A stretch of 64,000 bases of DNA from Beaufortia kweichowensis. Taxonomy: Eukaryota; Chordata; Actinopteri; Cypriniformes; Gastromyzontidae. Every line of letters starts with the position of its first letter. The first letter of the stretch is position 1. Below the pieces are notes generated by a model. That model saw only the letters and a list, made by a program, of their open reading frames with translations, was not told the DNA's origin and made no database searches. Shown piece by piece: positions 45,676 to 56,680 of this stretch. The stretch is from the NCBI GenBank assembly GCA_019155185.1, contig CM032813.1, positions 10,690,645 to 10,754,644 of the forward strand, in the 5' to 3' direction. A program made the translations under genes and the position numbers.

Positions 45676-45830
45676 TATATATATATATATACATTCATTA
45701 ATGGAGTTTGGGTTCTTTGCCACCATCGCCGTGCTGGAGTGCTCACTAGTGTTAGTCTAACTTTTAACACTAACTTTGTGTTAGTCTTTGAGGGCTTTTT
45801 CTTGCAATATCAGCATAATTACCTAAATGG

Positions 45831-46999
45831 TGTCTCATGGTGATTGGTTAAAAATAGGTGGTTTGATGATGAGGTGTTTCTTGTCCAGGCTGGTTGAGCA
45901 GATGTGTCTGATTTCTAAACTTGGCTTTAAAAAAAAGTATGCAAAAGTATGGCTCCCAAAGTTAGATTTACCCATGGCTTCTCCATCCTTTCACCTGACA
46001 ATGTGACGCATAATGAGAACAACCACCGACCTTGTCCAGAGCCCTGTTGCAAATCAAACCTGTGTTTTAATTTGTTGGTGGATGGGTAAAAGCAAACATC
46101 TCTCTGTGGTTCACTGACTGACTTCCACATAGTGGTAATTGTACTGCAATAAGTGAGAGAGGCAGCCAAACCCAACCCGAAAGAGCTTCAATAGGGCTGA
46201 CGGGCGTTATTGTAAGTGTGCACAATGTTTGAACATGTGTAGTTTTGCTGATGTAAATGATAAGTAAAGCTTACAGAATTTTAGGTGAACAGTGTGTCCC
46301 GCACCACTTCTCAGAGCTGCGTAAAGCTGAACCTGACAATTAGTCAAGCCTTTTAAACCCAGTCCTGTGCTATTTCAAGCCTTTTTTTGTTAATACAGAC
46401 AGTGTTTGGACCACTATGGGAACATTTTACACCACTGGCTCAGAGGAAAGGAGGGTGATAATGAACTACATTGTGATTGAATTAAGCAGTTTTTTTTTAA
46501 TTAAAAATACTCTCTCTGTCTTTGGGTGTGTTGAGTGCTGGGATTGTATATGCTATATTGAATTCTGCATTCTTCCTTTTATTATTACACATTTCTGCAA
46601 CTAATTCACATTCAATCGCCATTCAGCCTCCAAACTGAGAATAATGTCTTAATTCTTAATTTCATTAAAAAAATATTTATTTAAATGTTCTTATTCAATT
46701 TTCACATTTAATTTGGTCTTCTACTTATAAGGTCTGATAGTGCTGTGACTGCAGTACTGTATATACAGTACAACAGTAGAAATTTCAGGTATTTTTGCTA
46801 TACTATTTTAAAAGCAGTAGATGTGCTTTAAAATATTACTTGTTCAGTTTTTGTTTGTGCATGTTACTGAAATTACACCAAATAAGTGCAAATAAGGTAA
46901 AAAAGAATGGTGTGTCAAATGACTTATACTGGATTAGATTGTCATAGTGCTATTAATTATTAATTAATAGTTCATATTTTATTATGGGTTTTTATGGTT
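45831..46999. other. Unique AT-rich DNA, no gene seen
   Basis: An 18 bp perfect palindrome GTACTGTATATACAGTAC lies at about 46755-46772. Otherwise nothing was recognised. Confidence 0.35.
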
Positions 47000-47826
47000 A
47001 TAGAGCCACTCTAATATACAGTATCCTGACCACCCACGTATAGCTTGACTTATGGAGCCACCTTTATATAACCTGACTTACAAATCCACCCATATATAGC
47101 TTGACCTATGGAGCTGCACTTATAGGACCTGACCTATAGAGCATCTCTTATATAATATGACTTACAGAACCACCCTTATATAACCTTATTTACACAGCCA
47201 CCCTTATATATCTAAACTTATAGAGCCACCACATATAGCCTGACTTATAAAGCCACCCTTTTATAGCCTGACTTATAGAGGCAGTCTTATATAACCTGAC
47301 TTACAGAACCACCCATGTATAGCCTGACTTATAGAGCAATCCTTATATAACCTGACTTATAGAGCCAACCTTATATAGCTTGACTTACAGAACCACCCAT
47401 ATATAGCCTGACTTATAGAGCAATCCTTATATAACCTGACTTATAGAGCCAACCTTATATAGCTTGACTTACAGAACCACCCATATATAGCTTGGCCTAT
47501 GGAGCTGCGCTTATAGAACCTCACTTACAGAACTACTTTTATATAATATGACTTACAGAACCACCCATATATAGCCTAATTTACACAGCCACCCTTATAT
47601 ATCTAAACTTACAGAGCCACAGCATATAGCCTGACTTTCAGATCCACCTTTATATATCTAAACTTATAGAGCCACCGCATATAGCCTGACTTACAGAACC
47701 ACCCATATATAGCTTGACCTATGGAGCTGCGCTTATAGAACCTCACTTACAGAACTACTTTTATATAACCCGACTTACAGATCTGCTTTTATATAGCATG
47801 AGTTAAAGAACCACTTTTATAAATGA
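47000..47826. repeat. 28 bp minisatellite with 84 bp higher-order structure
   Basis: The unit is of the form CCTGACTTACAGAACCACCC then ATATATAG. The CCTGAC word recurs at 47295, 47323, 47351, 47379 (as CTTGAC) and 47407, an exact 28 bp period. A three-unit block of 84 bp is repeated at 47321 and 47405. A longer block containing GGAGCTGCGC recurs at 47501 and 47723, about eight units apart. Roughly 29 units in all. Noncoding. Confidence 0.9.
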
Positions 47827-49011
47827 GGTGACTCATCTGCTGTGTACAATGTATGTTTTTGAATGTGCATCTGATGTAAAGCTCATTCCTGTTGTGGCAC
47901 CAGCTGTGAGTGTTTGGGAGATGTTCAGCTAGCATTTTTCACCCCATCTGGAGCTGAGATGCATAGAGGGTACATTCCACCTTTAATTCTGCCTTTCACA
48001 GACCCATTATCCACCACATCTCGCTAGATATGAGAGTTTAATTTAAGACATTTAAGATTTACGACACATTGTTTTCTCAAACACGCTCACTCCCAGAGTT
48101 TCCCTCCCACAGAGACACAATCGCTTGTTGCTCATGGTGTATAAACACGGCAATAAAGGATAGAACATTTAGGGAGTGTGGTTAAGAATTTATTTGCATT
48201 TAATATATTTTGTTATTAGTTCCAAAACCCAACTTGCTGTAGGGTGAATTCAGGTAAAGTCAGTCCATTGTAATTTGTATAGTGGGCCAGTTTAAGTTAA
48301 AACAAAGCGTAGACTTGAAACACAACGAAGCTGGTATGTTGCAGTGCATGTTAATGTAGGTAATGAGAAAGAGATGCGATCAGGTCTGACACACGGTGAT
48401 GATTGATCCTTTATGACCTTGACTGAGTAGGATTGTTATCCGGGATATCGATTTGTTAGTTCTAACGGACCAATATTCAAATACGCAGGATGAAACGTAG
48501 CCCAGATCTCTGGCCCACCTTCATCCATCGCAGATAACGGCATTCAAGCTCACGCCGTCCTGATGCGCCTCTTTGTGATTGGCTGATGCTATCACAGCAA
48601 CTCTTATCTCACTGCAATATAATAGCGAGTCTTTCTATTAAATGATTAATCAACGTGACTGCATACATAAAGTTAATTCTGGGACAAATTTTGCAGCAGA
48701 GTTTTGTGTTAGCCAATGATATAATGAAAAATTGGAAACATCGGCTAATTTACACAAGACAATATAAAACATTATAAAACTGTTATCATTTCTATTTTTC
48801 ACTTATCAACAGTATCAATAATATAAAACATTATAAATCAGATAAAATATAATGATTAAGACATAGATATTCAGTCTAAATGGTGCAATGTGACTATGCA
48901 TTTATATTATCATTATTACAGTGTCAGGAAATTTAATCAGCTTACCTTAAAATCAGGTGAAATTAAGAAGAACATTCTGTAATGAACATGCCGTTCAATA
49001 AATGTGCTTTA
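47827..49011. other. Unique DNA, no gene seen
   Basis: No repeat or exon was recognised. GC is somewhat raised around 48480-48620. Confidence 0.35.
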
Positions 49012-49082
49012 ATGAGATTTGAATGACGTAAGGGTGAAAAAATTAGGACATCATTTTTATTTTTGGGTGAACTATGCCTTTA
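49012..49082. repeat. Palindromic fish MITE, one terminal arm
   Basis: GATTTGAATGACGTAAGGGT followed by TTTTTGGGTGAACTATGCCT and TTAA is the right arm of the MITE family seen in full at 41966-42260. Confidence 0.7.
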
Positions 49083-52000
49083 ACCTTCATCTTGATATAT
49101 TGACTATATAAGACTTTTTGCAACCATTTGTATTCTGAGAAATAAATCATAAAATGCATTTTTACTCTTTTCTCTTACTCTTTTCTGCATCTGTTCTGTG
49201 TGCAAACATTGCAAGTATTCTGATATATCTCAGCTGAAGGCAGCACTGAATTTATGAGCGTTTGTCTGGTTCGTGCTTCTTTTATGTCGCTACGTTTCGA
49301 GATTGTTCTAATCGATAGAGAAAAGCGCCACAAGTGATTTGGATATTTGTCCAGTGCACCTTCACACATTAATGAGCTGCCTAATTGATTTATAGTAGTT
49401 TCCCACTTCACTCCTCCGTAAAGAGAAGATAAAACTCCCTCTGACACACTCAGTAACGTGGAATGGTGTTGATAATATTTGATTTGTACCTCTTGTAGGA
49501 TGTTTTGATTTTTGTTTTTAATCATTGTAAGTGTTAACATGAGATAGGATTGCTTACTAACCTTGTCTGTAAAAGATTTGATATAAAATATTACAGACTT
49601 CATAACTTTTTAAACACCTTGAAATTTCTCACTGCTAAAAAGATCATTTTGACAACTTTATCGCTCAAAGTGTGTCTAAAGTAATTTTCTGTGGTAATTG
49701 ACAACATGCGAAAACCCAGATCATTTTTTTAAACACAGTTCACATTACTGATCTTGTCTTTTGATATAAATAATTTCTTGTTCAGATGTGTGTGTACAAC
49801 CTTCACAAGGCCACATGTTAAATTAACATCCGTTAGCCGCTCTAATTTATAAATTCTGACCGAAGGGATTCAAACACATCATTTCAAAATGTTGAAGGTT
49901 TCTTCATTACTGACTAAATTAATTAACGATTCTTTTATCAACATGTTAATGAGCCGTAACAGGAAATGGCCATTATTGTTTTTGGTTCAGCTTAGTCGAC
50001 AGACTTCTGCTTTATCACCTGAGGTCTTGTCTCCTCTTGGAGTGATTCAGAGATGAAAAGAAAATAGACTTTGAACAGTGTTCAAATGTTGGTTAATTGA
50101 TGTGTTTTAGCAGAGTCATGCGTTGAAAATAGTTATTTGAATTGTGCTATAGTAATGAGTTGATTTTCATTGAAATGGTGCTGTTGAGATCTGGTGGTGA
50201 TGTCGTCCAAGAAAAACAAGTTTGTGAATGTAACAGATGCTTCCAGATGAAGTATTTAAAAAAAAAAGTTGACTGCCGTGAGGCAAACAGCAAAAATGCT
50301 AAACTCGTAAGCCTTCGGAAATTAGACAAAAGTAGTGTTTTTCTGCATTAGTGGTAATAGTGGTACATTTATTACAGGATGAATTAAAATAAATGCTATG
50401 GTTGCAAAGTCTGTTTTAGGAAAGCTAATATCTAAACTACAGTCAAGGACTTTTTTTGTATAAATATTATACAGTGGGGCAATTCCGGCATTATAGAAGG
50501 GACATTTTCAGGAAAAATCTTGAAAAATAAGTTCTCTCAGAATGTATTTATTACCAAAATATTGATCCTCTATTTACTAAACCCCAGTCCAGACATAAAA
50601 AATATCATTGTATGCATGAGTGATATATTTTTAGTCATGGATGTAACAAAAAACAACACATTTTGTAGGATTTATGTATTAATTAAAATACACAAACCAA
50701 AACAATAAGAGATGACTCATAAAATAGATATTTTATTAATATTTTTATGTGGCCATTATGAGAAATGTGGATTGTTATAGATGTGACAATTCTGCAGTGC
50801 TTTACCTGACTCGAGCTTTAAACATAAAAATACTTTTCATCTCACGTTGGTATTCAAACCACCAAATATTGACATCTAAACACATGTTGAGTAATAAATA
50901 AAGGGTAAGTTCATTCTTAGGAGAGTGGCCCTTAGTCTGCCTCCGTCAGAGAGAAAGTGATATGAACAAAGCGATAAAAAGTGAAGTTCAAGCTCAAATA
51001 TTAGACCTTTACCGCAGGGGCTTTCAGAGTCACTCACCCTTGTGGAGGCAGAGATCTCAATTACCGTCACGCTTAACATGGAGTGCAGGTCCAGGTTTGA
51101 GAGAGCGTTTGGCCCCACCATGAGCTTAATTTACAGTCCGGTGATGAGATCCGTGCGGTATGAAACATGGAATACATGAGGCTCGGAGAAAAGGTCTCGG
51201 CTCGGTCTGGTCGTTTTTTATGGCAGAGAGCAAAGTGCCATGAACTTGCGGCAGAACTCGTTTAACTCTTCGAGACGAAGTTAAACTTGTGGTTCCAGCG
51301 AACGAAATAAAGTGTAGCTACTGAAATTAGTATCAATTACGGTATCAAGTTAAATTACTTACACTGAATGATACCACAAGTCAAATTTGAGTTTACCATT
51401 ATAATTTTTGTAAATCCTAAAACTTTATTTTTACAATCACAAAAGATGCTGATTTAATCAACATCTTTCTTACAGCTTACTTTATTGTGTCGCGACCTTG
51501 ATGAAAAACATTACTTCATTTCTTTTGGATCACCAGCTGTTTAATGAATACATGAATAAAGCATTTTTTTTGGCAACTGTTGATCAAATCTTTCAGCGCA
51601 TATGGAAGACTAACTTAATGACCTCTGATGTTTGGAAACAAATGCAGCGGCTGCAAAATGTATGACTCGCTGGTCTATTTTTGCGACTGTGTAAAGGAAA
51701 GATTGAAGAAAATAATACTTCCAAATAAAAAATCCAATGAATATTTTCCTTCTGCGATTCTGTAGTGACAGTCGCTGTTAACACACCCAAGGACGATGGG
51801 CGAACAACAAAGCAAAGGTGTCACGCTAGTCGAGTTGGTAAGCGGATGAAAACTCTGATTCCTTCTTGTGCTGACAATGGGGAAAAGCAAGATAATACCG
51901 CACAAATGTGTGAGATTACATTTGTTGAAATGAGAATGCGGCAAGACCAAAGAGCAAGCAAATGAGATGTAGAACATGCAGGACATTAGAAAATGCTGAA

Positions 52001-52579
52001 ATTGAGGTTCATCCCCTGGAGATGGGTTACATTCATAAAACTGGGTCTCCAAAGTGGGTTGAAGGTGAATTACATGATTAGTCGTTTGAAGAAGAATCTG
52101 TTTGCTTTGCAAATTTGTCATCGACTATTTTGGCTAATCGATCTTAAAGAGTAACTTTTCTGTGTTTGTGTTCAATGTTGTTTAGGGTGTTGGGGGAAAT
52201 TCTCGTTCCCAGAAAGTAATGAGTTTTGTCTTCCTTCTTTTTTCTGTATTATAGATGTTCCAATAACACCTCTGCTTTTAGAATATTGCACAGCAGAAGA
52301 GACGTTTAGCCCTGGGGAGTGAATCTTCCATTTTTAGATTTTTCATGAATGTTAGTTTCTTTTCCTGTCTGTGCTGTTATGAGGACTGCCTTCCTTCTTT
52401 AGCCTGTAGCTCATATATTTCCATAAAATGTAATGTCTGCCATTTGTTTTCATTTATTGATCATTTCATCCATCCGTTTACAAACTATATGGAGGATATT
52501 GCTCTTTTGCCTATGAAAAAATGTGCTGTCATGGAATTTACTTGAAGTTATTTATGTAAACTATAAGATTTTAGGGCAT
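49083..52579. other. Unique DNA; candidate conserved noncoding blocks
   Basis: No repeat families are visible. The GC-richer stretches 49250-50060 and 50890-51330 are candidates for conserved noncoding elements. At 51767-51838 a strong acceptor-like tract (CTTCTGCGATTCTGTAG) and a donor-like GTAAGC bound about 72 bp open in one frame (TVAVNTPKDDGR...). Without a partner exon I leave it uncalled. Minus-strand open frames of 142-148 codons (49603-49175, 52121-51675) have no recognised domain. Confidence 0.3.
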
Positions 52580-52599
52580 ACTGTACACACACACATACT

Positions 52600-52690
52600 T
52601 TTATATATGGTTTTATTCTTAATAGATTTTTATACTGTACAAACAGTCGAAAAACACCTAACAATCACATATTCTCATCCATATTTGATT
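52600..52690 (+). repeat. Fragment of the 'TTTATACTGTACAAAC' fish repeat
   Basis: GATTTTTATACTGTACAAAC followed by CGAAAAACACCTAACAATC. The same word group occurs in the longer copy at 52935-53165. Confidence 0.45.
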
Positions 52691-52934
52691 TAAAATCACT
52701 ATTTAGTATGTTTTTAGAGCAGTTTTGAGATTTTATGAGAACAAAGGAAATGAGTCTTTAGTAGAAGTTGCTTTTTAAACATAAACTTCTTGTAATGTAG
52801 TAAAAGACGTTTATGTTTGAAAAACATTTAAATGGTACCATCATTAAAAAAATACTGGTGGGGCAAGTTGTCACAATCGAACTTGCCATTAAATAACCTA
52901 TACACACAGTTAATGCCAAAAATATATATATAAA

Positions 52935-53165
52935 ATGTTGGGTTTCCTTGTTCGATGGGGATTTTTCATAGACATGACTTTTGTACTGTACAAACTGTGT
53001 ATTGTGTCCTGTAACGCTCCCTAACCCTCACACAAACCTTTCTATATTTTTACATTTTCTAATGAACATCATTTAATATGATTTATAGACTGTTTTTCAT
53101 ATGGGGACTTACTGGTATTACTGTGATTTTGTCCACACACTATAGGGTTTACCACGACCACACAC
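52935..53165 (+). repeat. 'GGGGACTT...TACTGTACAAAC' fish repeat
   Basis: TTTTGTACTGTACAAACTGT, TATTGTGTCCTGTAACGCTC, CCTAACCCTCACACAAACCT, TTTTTACATTTTCTAATG and ATATGGGGACTTACTGG are in the order of a common teleost repeat in which a 'mostly CCTAACCCTAACCC' middle separates TACTGTACAAAC from GGGGAC words. It is noncoding. Confidence 0.6.
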
Positions 53166-54399
53166 ACACATCATGTGCCCTGTGGAGTCCACTTTAACTC
53201 AAGCAGAGAGCAGCTTAGAAAAGTCTTTGAAATGGATCTGCTTTGAAAAAATAAAATGAAAATTCCAAAAGAACACATAAGAAGCCGACTAACCGCGCCA
53301 GGCCACAGGCGGACCGATGGATTAACGCATAATTAGCTCGCCATTGCCATTCTGTTTCCATCAATCTCGAAACTCTTAGGACTGGTCCTGTTCTGTGTAC
53401 TTAAACTCAACCACAGGCGTCAATTCTACACATGTCTATATTTACCCAAACATACAGCCTTTCTTATTATATTAACTAAAGCATACTAAGCGCGTAACAT
53501 AGTGGAGGATTGACTAGCCCTCTGGCTAAACATGTCTTAATTCGCTTCTCTTAATGAACTTGGTAATTAAATCAAATTAAGGCCCATTAGTCTAGTGATT
53601 TTTCAAGCTGATAATGTGCATCCTCTTGCAAAAACTTGGTTTCCTGCAATTAGAGAAGCTCGAACAGAGACAAATTGAAGCTATTAATTGTGTACTCGTG
53701 TCTAGATACTGACAATAAACATTTTTAATGACGGGGAGGACCAACAGGCTGTGGCTGAAGAGGGAGAGAAAGTGTGCTCTGTTGCCACAGGCGATGGCAC
53801 AAACGTACTCGGAGGATTTTTTATGTCATAAATACAATTGTCTTCAGTAAACAAGACTAGGGACTTCTTAAAGCATAGAGTCGCTTGAATTTCTTGATTT
53901 TTCGTACACAATTTAGATTAATAGGCTCATATCATATAGAATAATATTGTAAATCTCTAATTCATCAAAACTACAGAATGACACAAATTACTATGAGAAC
54001 TGTGTTGCTAAATGAATTAAGTTGTGAAAGTAAATTAAGCTATGTTATATTTTAGCAAATGCAAAAATTAATAAAAAAAAATTCTCCACATAAAGAATGT
54101 AAAATATGTATATATGCCTTCAGATTATTCCTTCAAAAGGTACAAGATAGTGTACAAGAGACTCGATTTATGAAATTGCTGTACTGTAACATTATAAAAT
54201 CCATTTATAAGAAGATACAGTATATTATAAATGTTTTATAAAAGAATAATGGTCTCTTGTACATTCACAGATGTCTTACTGGTCATAAACCCACTCCAGT
54301 ATACAGAAAACAGGAAATGAAAACATTTGACACCACAATCACATGACTGGAATCTTCATCTCACCTCTTCATCATTTTAAACATTTATTACAGTTCTGT
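53166..54399. other. Unique DNA; candidate conserved noncoding block 53270-53700
   Basis: Repeat-free and GC-richer, with GGATTAACGCATAATTAGCT (53321-53340), a homeodomain-type cluster. No exon was recognised. Confidence 0.3.
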
Positions 54400-56680
54400 T
54401 CATTTAATTTAACGTTTATATTACGAGGCCTGTACTAGCTATGGCTTCATGGACGGACCATGTGACATACGGTACGGTCTGTATTCTGTTCCTCTGGCAC
54501 ACATGCTAACCAATCAGCTATCTGCATCTCATCCTTCACAAAATGCCCTGATCATCTCCAGGAACAGATTGTACTGGGCTTTTTCATTTTTCTAATCTTA
54601 TCTCCCGAGCGGATTTTCATGTTTCACTTTCCCTCGGAATGAATTTCCACTTTCGGTTGCTAATTTTATGGATTTATACAAGATTGAAATGAATTACAGT
54701 ACATTCTGGCTTAAGAAGGAAATAAGAAACAGATATTTCTCGATGATTTATTCATGAGGTGTTTTTAAAAAAAATGTTTCTATCACCAATTAAAGTAGAT
54801 ACCTTTTAGACAATGACATCCATTGTCATGCTAATGTGAAAAGCTAGTTGCGTTTACTGGATCGCGCTCGTCTTGATTGAAAGTGCCGCCCACTGTGTCG
54901 ACGTCAACCCAATCTGCAAAGTTGCAGGATGCCGCTTTGGAAAAGTTTGCCAAGTTGTCAACGCAGGATGGCATCCATAATATCATCATCATCATCTTGC
55001 AAACCGCACAAGCTTAATCCTCTACAAATCATTTGACTTTTAAATTTAATCTAACCCTGTGCTCCAATTTAACAGTGTACACGATTACACGGCAAATTAA
55101 AAATCCTGTCCGCATGGGGGTCGTCCTTCATAAATAGCCGAGACGGAGGGGAACTGATTAAGCGGTTATCAGGGGCGGTCCAGTGCTGTGTCGGCTTTCC
55201 CCAGGTGAGGGATGTTGCAGATAAGTGTCAACGGTGCCTTTCATTTCCGCCCGAGATTTCTGCAGGCCTGCTGAACACATTTATACACACATTCCTGCAA
55301 GCACACATCCAAATTCGAGTGATTTACCCACTGTACCTACAAAGCATTTAAGGCCGTTTTAAAGGGGACAGCGCGGTCGTCTTGTAAAGTACCTAATTTT
55401 GGCCAAGTTCTGAAGCAGCTTTATATCTGTCATGGAGAAAAAACATCTGCATTTGTGTACCTGCAGCCAAAATTTAATGAAAAGTAGAAATTGAATCGAA
55501 TCTAATTAAAATGTAGTTTTATCCATGACCTTGGTGTCTCCGGCACTGTGCTCGAATTGAGCTGTTGGCTTTCAAGACCAAAAATAAATGAAAAATACTG
55601 TTTTTCCCCGTTCGTCAATGATGTTATCACTGCTTTATTGGAAATCGTCCGTTCAATAAGGACATAGAGATTCTCCGATTAATATTAAACAAATTTGTCA
55701 GGGAACAGAACAATCATTTTGTTCTTCCTCCGCCTTTCCATCTTCTTCCACATCCCTTTCAATTTACCGAAGAGAGCAGATGAATAAATTTGTAGATGGA
55801 ACTTCAGTTTGAATAATAGATGAGCTGAAGTGGTTTATTTGAATCAGAGGTTGAGATCCCTTGATGAGAGGAACATTTCTGTAGCCAACGTTAATGGATT
55901 TCTACCGTGCATACATATTTCACTCACTTACCCACAAAATGCAATTTATTTCATTCTAAAAGGGAGTCATGGCAACACTGCTGTCTGTTAATTTCACAGA
56001 TATTCAAAATTTATCAAGCGTACATTTAATTATACATGACATCATGCCAAGCTTCCTCTGGCCACAGCAGGCAATTGTCTGAAGTTTATATCAAAAGTGT
56101 CATATATTGATATTCATATCACTAATAAGGTGCCTGGGTAGAAAATGACTCGCATAATAAAAGACAGTCATACATTTATTATACAATGTAAAATATAAGA
56201 TACACTTTATCCAAAAGTAAATCCAAGATATATCCCTTATCATATCTCTTAACAGCAGGAACTAGAAAGGATGATGGAGCCTACATGTGCTTTTCAAATC
56301 ATTATCTTGTTAGAATATGGATCGGTTTCCGGTGCCCAAGGCTCACGAGATTTCACATCACACAAATGAGTATGACAGTAATGCAGATGGGAGGATGTGA
56401 TGTTTTACCATTTACATAGTTTTTTCCACCTGGGACACCCGGCAACAGAAAACATGGCCTGCACCAAAGGAACCTTTAGTGTTTTTGATCGCTTCTGAAT
56501 GCTTTGATCTGCGTCACATTCCCTGGTGGTTGTGTCCTCTTCCTCAGGGCCAAACAATCTTGTTGCAACCAACAAAAACCATGAAGGCTCTGTTTAGGAG
56601 AATTATTTAGAGATGGTAATTAGCGAAGGGTCTCTCCGCAATAGTTTTTCCTTTTAATTATAATTACAGTGCAAACCAAT
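54400..56680. promoter_or_regulatory. Longest repeat-free interval, candidate regulatory region
   Basis: About 2.3 kb without any recognised repeat, with alternating GC-rich islands (54860-55330) and AT-rich cores (55480-55760). Features include TCTAATTAAAATGTAG (55501) and GATTAAGCGGTTATCAGGGG (55156-55175). Inside, 55076-55204 is bounded by acceptor-like and donor-like signals and is open for 43 codons (see findings). Function is inferred only from sequence character. Confidence 0.25.

Larger units (their letters stand above)
43930..45830 (+). mobile_element. 5'-truncated L2-like LINE split by a MITE
   Basis: The coding remnant (43939-44739) is followed by a long 3' untranslated region: GGCGGCGACCCCCAGGAGAA (44982-45001) and GCCTGGGTTCTCCCAAGGTT (45402-45421). 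This is interrupted at 45432 by the MITE at 45432-45675 and resumes with AATGGAGTTTGGGTTCTTTG (45700-45719) and CCACCATCGCCGTGCTGG. The 3' end is not sharply defined and no target duplication was identified. Confidence 0.75.

Noticed and set aside
49175..49603. 142-codon minus-strand open frame
   Set aside because: No family resemblance; lies in probable noncoding DNA and has no codon-like periodicity that I could see.
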